Assembly: GCF_000427445.1 (NCBI RefSeq)
Contig: NZ_KE386496.1
Coordinates: forward strand, 2,274,506-2,338,505
DNA length: 64,000 bases
From: Methylocapsa acidiphila B2
GTDB taxonomy: Bacteria; Pseudomonadota; Alphaproteobacteria; Rhizobiales; Beijerinckiaceae
Direction: 5' to 3'
A program made the position numbers and the translations under genes. This document shows positions 26,147 to 36,935 of this stretch, piece after piece. Under the pieces are notes generated by a model, which did no database searches, had not been told where the DNA came from, and saw only the letters and a list, made by a program, of their open reading frames with translations. Position 1 is the stretch's first letter. Each line of letters begins with the position of its first letter.

Positions 26147-27481
26147 TCAGCCCTTCGACCGCGCGGACAGCCATTTGGCGATTTCAGCGCGAAAGCCCGC
26201 GACCAGGGCTTCATTCTCTATTTCATCGACCAATTCGCCCGCGAAGGCGTCGAGAAGAAGCGACTCCGCCTCGGCGAAAGGCAGGCCCCTCGCCTGGAGG
26301 TAGAAGAGTTGATCGACATTGAGACCGCCGCAGGTCGCGCCATGTCCGCAGGCGACGTCGTCGGCGAAGATCTCGAGCTCCGGCTTGTTGTTCATCGCCG
26401 CCGTATCGGACAGCAGCAAAGCCCTGCTGAGCATCTTGCCGTCGGTCTTTTGCGCATGCGGCGCGACATGGATCTTGCCCTGGAAGACGCCAGTCGATTC
26501 CTCGTCGAGAATATATTTGAACGTCTCCCGACCGGAGCAATTCGGCGCGCCATGCTCGACGAACAGGGTGGTGTCGGCGTGCTCGCGGCCGCGCAGCAGC
26601 GACACGCCCCTCAGCGAAGCGACGGAATCCGCGCCGTCGAAGCGCATGAAGATCTGCCGCCGCACGAGGCCGCCGCCGGTGATGAGCGCGAAACTGTCGA
26701 ATTTCGCCTCAGCGCCGACATGCGCGATAAAAGTCTCGAGCCGCACGCTGCCCGCGACGGTTTCCGTCACCATAGCCGTGTGATCGAATTTGGCGCCGTC
26801 GCCGACCGAGACGACGAGACAGCCAAAGGTTTGGCCCCTGCGCGCGCCTTTGCCATGGCTCGTTTCAGCGAGGCGGACCGAGGCCCCGGCGCCGACGACG
26901 ATGAGCGACCGCGTGAAACAGGCTGACGGAGCGCTCGCCGCCGTAGCATAGACGAGATTGATGGGCTCGGCGATCTGCGCGCCGGGCGCGACCTCGATCA
27001 CGACGCCGTCCTGCATCAGGGCCGCATTCAAAGCCGCGATCGGATCTTTCGCGCCGAGACCCTGCCCCGCCAATAAGGCGATGAGATCGGGACGGCCTTC
27101 GGCTAAAACGGACGCGAGCGACCGGACCACGACGCCTGCCGGCATGGAATCGGACAATTCGGGCGCGAAGGCGCCGTCGACCAAAACCAAGCGCTGAGCA
27201 AGCGCGCCGGGACCGGCGAATTCGGCGCGAAGCGCCTCGATCGCCGCCGCGGCGGGGAGCGGCGCGATCGGAAGCGCCTCCCGCATTAGCGCGCGCAGGT
27301 CGGTATAGTGCCACGCCTCGACGCGACGATGCGGAAGACCCGCATCATGAAAGGCGGCGAAGGACTCTTCGCGCAGCTTGGCCACCTCGGCGCCGCCAGG
27401 CAGAGCCGGCTTGGCGGCGGCGAAGGCCTCGGCCAAAGCGGTTTCGGCCGGCGTGCGCGTGGGGATGATTTGAGCGCTCAT
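26147..27481 (-). CDS. sufD: Fe-S cluster scaffold complex protein SufD
   Basis: 444 residues. The N-terminal helical part (FHDAGLPHRRVEAWHYTDLRALM) is typical of SufD, then a right-handed beta-helix rich in G and V follows. The C-terminal region contains HGATCGGLNVDQLFYLQARGLPFAEAESLLLDAFAGE, the conserved SufB/D end; the His shown is the SufD residue needed at the SufB-SufD interface. SufD forms the SufBC2D scaffold. It begins 12 bp after sufC, so the two are co-transcribed. Confidence 0.96.
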   Translation of the reverse strand: MSAQIIPTRTPAETALAEAFAAAKPALPGGAEVAKLREESFAAFHDAGLPHRRVEAWHYTDLRALMREALPIAPLPAAAAIEALRAEFAGPGALAQRLVLVDGAFAPELSDSMPAGVVVRSLASVLAEGRPDLIALLAGQGLGAKDPIAALNAALMQDGVVIEVAPGAQIAEPINLVYATAASAPSACFTRSLIVVGAGASVRLAETSHGKGARRGQTFGCLVVSVGDGAKFDHTAMVTETVAGSVRLETFIAHVGAEAKFDSFALITGGGLVRRQIFMRFDGADSVASLRGVSLLRGREHADTTLFVEHGAPNCSGRETFKYILDEESTGVFQGKIHVAPHAQKTDGKMLSRALLLSDTAAMNNKPELEIFADDVACGHGATCGGLNVDQLFYLQARGLPFAEAESLLLDAFAGELVDEIENEALVAGFRAEIAKWLSARSKG

Positions 27482-27493
27482 ATCGGCTTCCCC

Positions 27494-28249
27494 TTAGGCG
27501 ACGGCCTGCTCGGTCACATAATCGCGATAGCCGCTCTTTTCGAGCTCGAGCGCGAGTTCCTTGCCCCCGGTCCGCACGATCTGGCCTTGGGCCATCACAT
27601 GCACGGTGTCGGGGACGATATAATCGAGCAGCCGCTGATAATGGGTAATGACGAGGAAGCCGCGCTTGGGCGAGCGCAGCGAGTTGACGCCTTCGGCGAC
27701 CACGCGCAACGCATCGATGTCGAGGCCCGAATCGGTTTCGTCGAGAATGCCGAAGGAGGGCTCCAGCAAGGCCATCTGGAGAATGTCCATGCGCTTTTTC
27801 TCGCCGCCCGAGAAGCCCACGTTCAGCGCGCGCTTCAACATGTCGGACTTGATTCCGAGCTTGTCCGAGGCCTGCTTCACGCGCTTCATGAAGTCGGGCG
27901 TCGAGAGTTCTTCCTCGCCGCGCTGCTTGCGTTGCGCGTTCAAGGCCGCCTTGAGAAAGGTCAGGGTCGCGACGCCGGGGATCTCCAACGGATATTGGAA
28001 GGCGAGAAACAGGCCCTTGGCGGCGCGAACGTCCGGCTCGAGCTCGAGCAGATTGACGCCGTCCAGGAACACTTCCCCGGTCTCGACCGTGTAATCCTTG
28101 CGCCCGGCGATGACATAGGAGAGCGTCGATTTGCCAGTCCCGTTCGGTCCCATGATCGCAGCGACCTCTCCGTCCTGAACGGTGAGGTTGAAATCATTGA
28201 GGATCTTGCGATCGCCGATCGAAACGTTGAGATTTTTGATTTCGAGCAT
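27494..28249 (-). CDS. sufC: Fe-S assembly ATPase SufC
   Basis: 251 residues from the ATG at 28249 ([17 protein letters not shown]). An ABC-type ATPase: Walker A is GPNGTGKST, the signature is [14 protein letters not shown], Walker B with switch is [12 protein letters not shown], and the H-loop is VITHYQRLL. SufC energises rearrangement of SufB-SufD during cluster formation on the SufBC2D scaffold in the cytosol. The gap to sufB is 314 bp, unusually long for this operon, and is filled by a dispersed palindromic repeat. Confidence 0.97.
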   Translation of the reverse strand: MLEIKNLNVSIGDRKILNDFNLTVQDGEVAAIMGPNGTGKSTLSYVIAGRKDYTVETGEVFLDGVNLLELEPDVRAAKGLFLAFQYPLEIPGVATLTFLKAALNAQRKQRGEEELSTPDFMKRVKQASDKLGIKSDMLKRALNVGFSGGEKKRMDILQMALLEPSFGILDETDSGLDIDALRVVAEGVNSLRSPKRGFLVITHYQRLLDYIVPDTVHVMAQGQIVRTGGKELALELEKSGYRDYVTEQAVA

Positions 28250-28390
28250 CGTGTTTGGTCCTCGTTTCCACTCGAAAGGCGCAGCCGCCGGCATCGCTTC
28301 GCCGCAGGCCTGGAGACGGCGCAGCTCATCCGCGCCCGCAAGGACATGAAAGTCCTGTCTCTCGCCGCAAAAAAAGATTTTGGAAGCCGC

Positions 28391-28505
28391 TAGAACATGT
28401 TCTGAAAAGACGATCGAACTTTTCGATCAGAACATGCTCCAACTTATCAATTTCTAGCGCGTTCTTGGTGATTGGACGCGTCCATCCAATCGGAACGCGC
28501 TCTTG
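28391..28505. repeat. Dispersed palindromic repeat, fullest copy (between sufB and sufC)
   Basis: Two hairpin units follow each other. Unit 1 has perfect arms ATGTTCTGA (28397-28405) and TCAGAACAT (28427-28435). It is followed by CATGCTCCAACTTAT, nearly identical to the tail of the 20.05-kb copy. Unit 2 has arms GCGCGTTC (28457-28464) and GAACGCGC (28493-28500) enclosing GATTGGA/TCCAATC. The insertion splits an otherwise tight operon, so it probably lies within the suf mRNA. The remaining bases of 28250-28563 show nothing else. Confidence 0.7.
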
Positions 28506-28563
28506 GCGCGAAGGGCGGAGCGATGATCGCGCCCGGTCCTTCGCCCATGCGCACGGGCTTTCG

Positions 28564-30039
<1,476 letters not shown>

Positions 30040-30109
30040 GCCACTCTCCTCACCTCGGCGGTTTCAAGGACCGCTGGTTGAGACATCACTTCGACCGGCA
30101 ATATCCCGA

Positions 30110-31318
30110 TCAGCCTGCGCGGCGCGTTCCGCCCGCCGCCTTTTCACGCCTCGCTTCAATTCCGCCGACCGCCGCCTCGAGCGCCCGAACAAATATAGCA
30201 TAATCGTCAGGATGCGAATTCCACCCCAGACTGACCCGAATCGCGCAACGCGCCAATTCGGGCTTGACGCCCATCGCCGCCAAAACATGCGAGGGCTTGA
30301 CCTTGCCGGAAGAGCAGGCCGATCCAGAGGATACGGCGACTCCTGCCAGGTCCAACAACATTAGCAAGACCTGTGCCTCCGTCTCCGGCACTGCGAAGCA
30401 GGAGGTGTTTGGCAAACGCTCGACTTCGGCGCCAAAAAAATAGGCGCCTGGAGCGATGCGGGCGATTTCCGCCTCCAATTGGTCGCGCCATGCCGCAAAG
30501 CGCGTCGCTTCCGCCGCCCGCTCGGCCTTTACGGCGCGAAGCGCCGCGCCCAAGCCGGCGATCCCCGCGACATTTTCGGTTCCGGCCCGCAGGCCCCGCT
30601 CCTGCCCGCCGCCGCGCAGCAGCATCTCTTCTATGTGGGGGGCGCGCGTCGCGAAACACAGCGCCCCGACCCCTTGCGGGCCGCCGAATTTATGCGCTGA
30701 GAGCGCCAAGGCGTCGGCGCCGAGCCGGCTGATGTCGCAATCGATCTTGCCCATCGCCTGAACCGCGTCGCAGACAACGAAGCCGCCGGCGGCATGGACG
30801 CGCTCCGCGGCGGCGCTCACCGGCTGCACGACCCCCGTCTCATTATTGGCCGCCTGCAAGACCAGCATCATCCGGCGCCCCTCATGACGCTGCAAGGCGG
30901 AGTCGAGCGCGTCCAGATCGAGGGTTCCTTGCGCCGTCAGGTCGACGGACTCCACCGCGGCCGCGGGAAAACGATGTCCGGCCCGGACCGCCGCATGCTC
31001 GCCGGCCCCGAGCAGGAGCAAATCGAACGGCCTACGATCAGCTTGATCGGCGCGCAAATGCGGCGTCAGCGCCAAATTGAGCGCCTCCGTCCCGCCGGAG
31101 GTGAACGCCGCTTGGCCCGAAGGCGCATTGACGAAGGATAGAAGCTCCGCCCGCGTCTCCTCGATCAAAGCGCGCGCGGCGCGGCCCTCGGCGTGAACGG
31201 AGGAAGCGTTGCCGCAAAGGTCGAAGGCCGCCGCCATGGCCGCGCGGGCTTCCGGGCGCAAGGGCGTCGTCGCATTATGATCGAGATAGACGCGCCGCCG
31301 CGCGGTCGAGGGAGCCAT
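30110..31318 (-). CDS. Cysteine desulfurase, class I (IscS/NifS-like)
   Basis: 402 residues. VYLDHNATTPLRPEARAAM is the class-I N-terminus, LSAHKFGGPQGVGAL holds the PLP Lys, and VSSGSACSSGKVKPSHVLAAMG holds the mobile active-site Cys loop that is long in class I and short in SufS. QAANNETGVVQPV is also typical. The gene heads the suf operon, as in many Hyphomicrobiales, giving the operon two desulfurases. Because no nifS occurs in the nif cluster within the window, this enzyme could also supply sulfur for nitrogenase maturation (inference). The start is the ATG at 31318; no iron-regulator gene is adjacent. Confidence 0.94.
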   Translation of the reverse strand: MAPSTARRRVYLDHNATTPLRPEARAAMAAAFDLCGNASSVHAEGRAARALIEETRAELLSFVNAPSGQAAFTSGGTEALNLALTPHLRADQADRRPFDLLLLGAGEHAAVRAGHRFPAAAVESVDLTAQGTLDLDALDSALQRHEGRRMMLVLQAANNETGVVQPVSAAAERVHAAGGFVVCDAVQAMGKIDCDISRLGADALALSAHKFGGPQGVGALCFATRAPHIEEMLLRGGGQERGLRAGTENVAGIAGLGAALRAVKAERAAEATRFAAWRDQLEAEIARIAPGAYFFGAEVERLPNTSCFAVPETEAQVLLMLLDLAGVAVSSGSACSSGKVKPSHVLAAMGVKPELARCAIRVSLGWNSHPDDYAIFVRALEAAVGGIEARREKAAGGTRRAG

Positions 31319-31598
31319 GAGTTCCGCAAAAAGGGATTAAGACCGGCGCCCGGGCCAAAGTGCTTGCAATCCGTCCAGGCGAACATGCTAATAGGGTTTT
31401 CGCGGCCCTACCTGGATCGTCGGGTTTCGGCGCGCCTTGTCCGAATTCCGCGAGCTCGCCCCTATCTCGTTGCAAGCGCAGCAGAAGAACTTTGAGGCCG
31501 CCGGGTTGGCGAGTCAAGCGCGGCGCAGACGACGCGCAAGTCGTGTGCGATCCACGCGGCGCGTTTATATCATAAATCAGCTAGGTGACGGAGAGACG

Positions 31599-32288
31599 AT
31601 GCCCGAGGTCATGTTCAACGGTCCCGCCGGCCGCATCGAGGGACGGTTTCATCCTTCGACGGCGCGCGGCGCCCCGATTGCGATCATTTTGCACCCGCAC
31701 CCGCAATTCGGCGGGACGATGAACAATCAGATCGTCTATAATCTTTATTACGCCTTCGCCGAGCGGGGCTTCGCTGTGCTGCGCTTCAATTTTCGCGGGG
31801 TCGGGCGCTCGCAGGGCGGCTTCGATCACGGCCAGGGCGAGCTCTCCGACGCGGCGTCGGCTCTAGATTGGGCGCAGGCGCAGAACCCGGACGCGCGGGC
31901 CTGCTGGATCGCCGGCATTTCCTTCGGCTCCTGGATCGGCATGCAGCTTTTGATGCGCCGTCCCGAGATCGAAGGCTTCGTCTCCATCGCCCCGCCGGCC
32001 AACCGGTTCGATTTCTCCTTCCTCGCGCCTTGCCCCTCGTCCGGGCTGTTCGTCCATGGCGATCAGGATCGCGTCGCGCCCTTGAAGGAGGTCACCGGCC
32101 TCATCGAGAAGCTCAAGACGCAAAAGGGCATCCAGATCGAGCACGCGGTGATTCCCGGCGCCAATCATTTCTTCGAAAATTGCGTCGAGCCGCTGATCGA
32201 GGAAGTTGGACTCTATCTCGACCGCCGCTTGGGCAATCCGCCAAGGCTGCCGACGCCGACCCGCAGCGAGCCGGCCGAGCGGAGGTAG
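31599..32288 (+). CDS. Alpha/beta-hydrolase family protein
   Basis: 229 residues from the ATG at 31599, which has GGAG upstream. IAIILHPHPQFGGTMNNQIVYNLYYAFAERGFAVLRFNFRGVGRSQG is the opening of a prokaryotic alpha/beta-hydrolase group that often annotates as 'dienelactone hydrolase-like'. WIAGISFGSWIGMQ is the nucleophile elbow with Ser in G-x-S-x-G form, GLFVHGDQDRVAPL supplies the Asp, and PGANHFFENC supplies the His. Substrate unknown. It diverges from the suf operon. Confidence 0.88.
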   Translation: MPEVMFNGPAGRIEGRFHPSTARGAPIAIILHPHPQFGGTMNNQIVYNLYYAFAERGFAVLRFNFRGVGRSQGGFDHGQGELSDAASALDWAQAQNPDARACWIAGISFGSWIGMQLLMRRPEIEGFVSIAPPANRFDFSFLAPCPSSGLFVHGDQDRVAPLKEVTGLIEKLKTQKGIQIEHAVIPGANHFFENCVEPLIEEVGLYLDRRLGNPPRLPTPTRSEPAERR

Positions 32289-32379
32289 GACTAGTCCCGA
32301 ACGGCGCGCGCCTTCGCGCGTTCTCCTTCGCCGATCATCCACGCGGCCTACGGGCGCGAGAAATAGGCGGAGCGAAAAA

Positions 32380-32838
32380 ATGCAAAAATCGCCATTCTAT
32401 TTCGCATTGCTTATCGCGGGCGTCAGCCCCGCTTTTGGCGAAGACGCAGGAAAACCTGTCAAGGCGGGCTCCCTCGAATGGACGGACGCGCCGCCGGTTT
32501 TCCCCAGCGGCGCAAAAGCCGCGATCGTTTCGGGAGACCCTGCGAAGGAGGGGCCTTTTGTGGTCCGGCTGCAAATGCCCGCGAACTATAAGATTCAAGC
32601 CCATCATCATCCGACGGCCGAATATGTCACCGTGCTCGCCGGCGACATTCACTTTGGCATGGGCGACAAGTTCGACGGCGGCAAGGGCCAGGAACTCGGC
32701 GCCGGCGACTTCATCGGGGCTCCCGCAGAGATGAACCATTACGCCTGGACGATGGCCGGGGCCACAATCCAGGTGCATGGGCAAGGCCCATTTACGATGA
32801 CTTACGCCGACCCTGCCGACGATCCGAGCAAGCGCTGA
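32380..32838 (+). CDS. Exported cupin-domain protein
   Basis: 152 residues from the ATG at 32380. Residues 1-20 form a short signal peptide (YFALLIAGVSPAFG-E). The cupin core shows VRLQMPANYKIQAHHHPTAEYVTVLAGDIHFGMGD, with the metal-binding HHH...E ligands of cupin motif 1, and GDFIGAPAEMNHYAW, which ends with the His of motif 2. A periplasmic metal-dependent cupin of unknown reaction. It follows the hydrolase gene by 91 bp in the same direction. Confidence 0.88.
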   Translation: MQKSPFYFALLIAGVSPAFGEDAGKPVKAGSLEWTDAPPVFPSGAKAAIVSGDPAKEGPFVVRLQMPANYKIQAHHHPTAEYVTVLAGDIHFGMGDKFDGGKGQELGAGDFIGAPAEMNHYAWTMAGATIQVHGQGPFTMTYADPADDPSKR

Positions 32839-32861
32839 GCGAAATCGAAACCGTCGGCTTT

Positions 32862-32883
32862 GCGCGGAGAGCGTTCTCCGCGC
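32862..32883. terminator. Terminator hairpin between cupin gene and anmK
   Basis: Perfect 9-bp arms GCGCGGAGA and TCTCCGCGC with a 4-base loop lie between convergent genes. CGCGCTTTT follows on the plus strand, so it fits best as the end of the cupin transcript. Confidence 0.65.
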
Positions 32884-32923
32884 CGCGCTTTTCGAAAGGA
32901 GAGGCCGACTTCCGTAAAGCGCT

Positions 32924-34036
32924 TCAACGCCCTTGCGGCTCCGCCAGAACGCCGCCGGTCAATGGCCCCGAGACCCCGGTCGTGAGCGGAAAGGTGATCG
33001 GCAAGTTCTTCAGGCTTCTGACCGCCAGATAGGCGAAGGCCTGGGCCTCCATGAACTCGACCGACCAACCGACAGAATCCGCGTCCGTCACCGGGCATGG
33101 CAGGCGGCGGGAAAGCTCCCGCATGAGCGTCGGATTGCGGGCGCCGCCGCCGCAAATCACCGCGCGCGTCGGCCGCGCCGGCAAAAGTTCGAAGGCGCGG
33201 GCGATGCCGGCCGCCGTGAAGGCGGTGAGCGTCGCCGCCGCATCCTCGAGGCCGAGCCCCGCGACCGGCGCTCGCGAAAAATCATTGCGGTCGAGCGATT
33301 TCGGCGGCGGCAGGGCGAAATAGGCGTTGGCGAGAAGCGCGGCCAGAATGGCCTCGTCGATCTTGCCTCTCGCGGCCGTCGCGCCGTCGCGGTCGAGCGC
33401 CGCGCCGGTCCGCTCCAGCATGAGGTCATCGAGAAGCGCATTGCCTGGCCCGGAGTCGAAGGCTGCCGGCTCCGCGCCCGGAGCGACCAAGCTCACATTG
33501 GAGACCCCGCCGATATTGACGACGGCCACGGGCTCGGAAAAGCCCGAGGCCGCCGCCAGCGCGCGATGGAAGACGGGCGCGAGCGGCGCCCCCTGCCCGC
33601 CGCGCGCGACGTCGGCGGCGCGAAAATCATAGGCGACCTTGAGCTTCAGCCGCTCGGCGAGCGCCGCGCCGTCGCCGATCTGGGCGGTCAGGCGCCGCTC
33701 GGGCCGATGCAGGACGGTCTGCCCATGAAAGCCGACGAGGTCGATTGAATCGCGCGCGATCCTCTGGTCGGCGAGAAACTCCTCGACCGCTTCGGCGTGG
33801 CGCGAGGTGACCATGGCCTCCGCCTGCGCCAAAGCGCCCGGCCGCGCGCGCCGGTCTTCGAGCGCCAGCGCATCGGCGAGCGCGCCGCGCAACAGCGCCC
33901 GATCCTCCGGCGCATAGGGGAAAGATCCCGCCGCATGAAGCGCGATGGCCTCTTCGCCATCGGTCTCGATATAGGCGACGTCGACGCCGTCCATCGACGT
34001 GCCGCTCATCAGGCCTATGGCGCGGGTGAAGCTCAT
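32924..34036 (-). CDS. anmK: Anhydro-N-acetylmuramic acid kinase
   Basis: 370 residues. AIGLMSGTSMDGVDVAYIE is the N-terminal ATP-site signature, VGFHGQTVLHRP is the sugar-binding motif with the catalytic Asp nearby, NIGGVSNVSLV is the second phosphate motif, and FDSGPGNALLDDLM and VICGGGARNPTLM complete the ASKHA fold. The enzyme phosphorylates 1,6-anhydro-MurNAc released from the wall, feeding peptidoglycan recycling in the cytosol. GAGGAG precedes the ATG. It diverges from tyrS, the usual partner in alphaproteobacteria. Confidence 0.96.
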   Translation of the reverse strand: MSFTRAIGLMSGTSMDGVDVAYIETDGEEAIALHAAGSFPYAPEDRALLRGALADALALEDRRARPGALAQAEAMVTSRHAEAVEEFLADQRIARDSIDLVGFHGQTVLHRPERRLTAQIGDGAALAERLKLKVAYDFRAADVARGGQGAPLAPVFHRALAAASGFSEPVAVVNIGGVSNVSLVAPGAEPAAFDSGPGNALLDDLMLERTGAALDRDGATAARGKIDEAILAALLANAYFALPPPKSLDRNDFSRAPVAGLGLEDAAATLTAFTAAGIARAFELLPARPTRAVICGGGARNPTLMRELSRRLPCPVTDADSVGWSVEFMEAQAFAYLAVRSLKNLPITFPLTTGVSGPLTGGVLAEPQGR

Positions 34037-34219
34037 TGCCAGATTCTCCTCGAGGCGGAAGAATAGCCCGAACGATCGCCGCCCGGCGCCCGAATCGCTT
34101 CGTCGCGCGTAAATTTGCTTAGCGTTGCATAAAGGCCACGTTGCTCTTAAAGCTCACCGGTCGCACGGCGGCGACCGCACCCCAAGCCTGCCGGCAAAAT
34201 GCGCTTGAAGGAATTGATT

Positions 34220-35479
34220 GTGTCCGACGATTTCCGCCCCGCGTCCGACTTTCTCGCCGTCCTGACCGAACGGGGATTTCTGCACCAATGCTCCGATCTC
34301 GCCGGGCTCGACCTGCTGGCGAAGAGCGGCGACCTTGTCGCCTATATCGGGTTCGACTGCACGGCGGCCTCACTCCATGTCGGCTCGCTCGTCCAGATCA
34401 TGTTGCTGCGCTGGCTGCAAAAGACCGGCGGCAAGCCGATCGCGCTGATGGGCGGCGGCACGACGCAGGTCGGCGACCCCTCAGGCAAGGACGAGAGCCG
34501 CAAGATTCTCACGCTGGAGACGATCGCCGCCAACAAGGACGGCATCAAGCGGATCTTCTCGAAATTCCTGACCTTTGGGGAGGGCCGGCATGACGCGATC
34601 ATGCCCGACAACGCCGAATGGCTCGGCGCGCTCAACTATATCGAGTTCCTGCGCGAGGTCGGACGGCATTTCTCGGTCAACCGCATGCTCGCCATGGATT
34701 CCGTGAAAATGCGGCTCGAGCGGGATCAGGAATTGTCCTTCCTCGAATTCAACTACATGTGCCTTCAGGCCTATGATTTCGTCGAGCTGCACAGGCGCCA
34801 TGGCTGTGTGTTGCAGATGGGCGGCTCCGATCAATGGGGCAACATCATCACCGGCATCGATCTCGGCCGCCGCATGGGCGCGAGCCAGCTCTACGCCCTG
34901 ACCTCGCCGCTGCTGACGACGGCCTCGGGCGCCAAAATGGGCAAGACGGCGCAGGGCGCGGTCTGGCTCGAGGAAAGCATGCTGCCCGTCTTCGACTATT
35001 GGCAATATTGGCGCAATTGCGAGGATCAGGACGTCGGGCGCTTCCTGAAGCTCTTCACCGAATTGCCGCTCGACGAGATCGCGAGGCTCGAGGCGCTCGG
35101 CGGAGCCGAGATCAACGAAGCCAAGAAAGTCTTGGCGACCGAAGCAACCGCCATGGTTCACGGCCGCGAGGCGGCGCTCCGCGCGAGCGAGGCCGCACGC
35201 AAGACCTTCGAGGAAGGCGCCTTGGCGGAAAGCCTACCCGCGATCGAGATCGCGCGTGGCGAGGTCGAGGCGGGCCTCGGCGTTCTGACCGCTTTCGTGA
35301 AAGCCGGGCTCGTCGCCTCGACAGGCGAAGCCCGTCGCCAGATCAAGGGCGGAGGGCTCAAGATCAACGATCGGACGGTCGAGGACGAGCGCGCGGTCGT
35401 CGGCCTCGGCGACGCGACCGACGATGTCGTGAAGCTCTCGCTCGGCCGCAAGCGCCATGTGTTGCTGAAGCTCGTTTAG
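34220..35479 (+). CDS. tyrS: Tyrosyl-tRNA synthetase
   Basis: 419 residues from a GTG at 34220 that follows AAGGAA; the in-frame ATG at 34199 lacks a ribosome site and gives an unusual extension. A class-I synthetase. [16 protein letters not shown] carries the HIGH-type motif, [17 protein letters not shown] recognises tyrosine, and [13 protein letters not shown] is the KMSKS-type loop. A C-terminal S4 RNA-binding domain ends the protein ([19 protein letters not shown]). The lone tyrS, divergent from anmK, is a common arrangement. Confidence 0.96.
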   Translation: MSDDFRPASDFLAVLTERGFLHQCSDLAGLDLLAKSGDLVAYIGFDCTAASLHVGSLVQIMLLRWLQKTGGKPIALMGGGTTQVGDPSGKDESRKILTLETIAANKDGIKRIFSKFLTFGEGRHDAIMPDNAEWLGALNYIEFLREVGRHFSVNRMLAMDSVKMRLERDQELSFLEFNYMCLQAYDFVELHRRHGCVLQMGGSDQWGNIITGIDLGRRMGASQLYALTSPLLTTASGAKMGKTAQGAVWLEESMLPVFDYWQYWRNCEDQDVGRFLKLFTELPLDEIARLEALGGAEINEAKKVLATEATAMVHGREAALRASEAARKTFEEGALAESLPAIEIARGEVEAGLGVLTAFVKAGLVASTGEARRQIKGGGLKINDRTVEDERAVVGLGDATDDVVKLSLGRKRHVLLKLV

Positions 35480-35509
35480 GACGAGATTTTTCAGCGGAGA
35501 GCGCAAAAA

Positions 35510-35533
35510 GGGGGCGGATCATGACCCGCCCCC
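35510..35533 (-). terminator. Intrinsic terminator of the secreted glycosidase-like gene
   Basis: Perfect 8-bp arms GGGGGCGG and CCGCCCCC with an 8-base loop. Read on the minus strand, the stem is followed at once by TTTTTGCG, a true T-run. It lies 17 bases past the stop of the minus-strand gene and 30 bases past the tyrS stop, and may serve both directions. Confidence 0.8.
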
Positions 35534-35549
35534 GAACAGACTAGCGATA

Positions 35550-36935
35550 TTACTTAGGCACTACAACGCCGCTGCCGCCGCCGCTGCCGCACTGGGGCGG
35601 CGTGCCCGTGCCGAAATACACCTTGGCGACTTCGCAATAGGCCTGCCTCGGATTTTGCGGATCGATCTGATATTGAGCGCTCCAGAGGGTCCCGATCGGC
35701 GCGTTCGGGTTCTGATAGGTTTGCGTGTGCACCGACATGGCGGCGGGCTTGCCCCAGTTTCCCGGCCCTTGATTGAAGTTCGTGATCGTGAAATTGGGCT
35801 CCGGCGGAGCGATCCAATAGCGATATTCATTCACGAAAGCCATCGCTCCAAGGAAATTCGTCGGCTTGTTCGTCCACATGGTCTGGAACTGGGTCTTGAC
35901 CCACGCCGCCTGACCCGTCTCGTCCGGAGGGGTCGTTTGGTCCGAGCTCCGACCATATTCCGTGAACACAACAGGCGTGGCGGTAGGAATGCCGTGTTGG
36001 GTGAACCATGCCGGAAGCGTGACAGTCAGCCAATTGCGCATGAAGGCGCCGTCATTGAACGTGTTGACGGCGTAAACGATCCGGGCCTTCCAAAAATCTA
36101 TGCCGAGGGTCGGAGCGGCGACGATGGCGTTGAACACGCCGAGAACATTGCCCCCCGGGAGGCCGTTCGCAATGCCGAAAGTGACGGGAAAGCTGATCAA
36201 CAGCCGTTGCGCGTCGGGGATATTATTCTGATCCTCCATGCGCTTCCATTCCGCAGCGACTTGCGCCACGAAATTCGGGTTCTTGCAGTAATTGACATCG
36301 AACTCGTTGAAGATTTCCAACATCCCCGCGGCCTTGTCGACGACGCTGGACTTGTAGATTTGACCGAAGACCCAATCCACATTCTGCTTCCAATCGCCGG
36401 AGGCGTCGCCGCACATGATCTTCAAAGTGTAGGTCGATATCGGAATGGAGACATGCATGCCAAGCGTCTTGGCGTAGTTCAGAAATGGCTGATGGTTACG
36501 GATGGCGGGGTTCGGTTGCCAATCGTAAGGACGGATATAATTCGCGTTGAGCTCAGCTTTATATCGCCCGAGATCGTCGCGATATTGGCTCCCCGAGACC
36601 CCCCATAGCGGCGTGAAATCGGCATTGTAGAAATCGGAATCGTTGTAAATGGTATATTTCGCGTCAAGAAGGGCGGGCTGTGGATTGCCTTGACAATCAT
36701 AGACTTGGGTTTGGCCTAGGAAATAAGGCAGTGGGCCCGGGCATTGCTGGTAAAGCGCCGGGTCGAAAGGATGTGCCGGTCCCTGCGGCGCGGGAATGTA
36801 GACCATGCCGCGCATGTCTGTGAGGCCAAAACTTGTCGCGCGTTGCATGGCGGTCATGCGAGTCGCCGCATGAGCAATCGTCGTCGCCCCTATAAGGGCG
36901 CAAAGTGCAATTGCCATTCTATGCCATAGACGCAT
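35550..36935 (-). CDS. Secreted glycoside-hydrolase-like (TIM-barrel) protein
   Basis: 461 residues from the ATG at 36935. A signal peptide (residues 1-23, IALCALIGATTIAHA) is followed by a mature protein with barrel-like features. NANYIRPYDWQPNP is an early strand, MLEIFNEFDVNYC looks like an N-E acid/base site, and PVVFTEYGRSSDQT looks like a strand ending in a nucleophile Glu, the clan-A arrangement of two glutamates. The middle is rich in aromatic residues suitable for sugar binding. The C-terminus is a flexible GGGSGVVV tail. Codon use is slightly less GC-rich than its neighbours. The exact family and substrate are unknown. Confidence 0.75.
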   Translation of the reverse strand: MRLWHRMAIALCALIGATTIAHAATRMTAMQRATSFGLTDMRGMVYIPAPQGPAHPFDPALYQQCPGPLPYFLGQTQVYDCQGNPQPALLDAKYTIYNDSDFYNADFTPLWGVSGSQYRDDLGRYKAELNANYIRPYDWQPNPAIRNHQPFLNYAKTLGMHVSIPISTYTLKIMCGDASGDWKQNVDWVFGQIYKSSVVDKAAGMLEIFNEFDVNYCKNPNFVAQVAAEWKRMEDQNNIPDAQRLLISFPVTFGIANGLPGGNVLGVFNAIVAAPTLGIDFWKARIVYAVNTFNDGAFMRNWLTVTLPAWFTQHGIPTATPVVFTEYGRSSDQTTPPDETGQAAWVKTQFQTMWTNKPTNFLGAMAFVNEYRYWIAPPEPNFTITNFNQGPGNWGKPAAMSVHTQTYQNPNAPIGTLWSAQYQIDPQNPRQAYCEVAKVYFGTGTPPQCGSGGGSGVVVPK

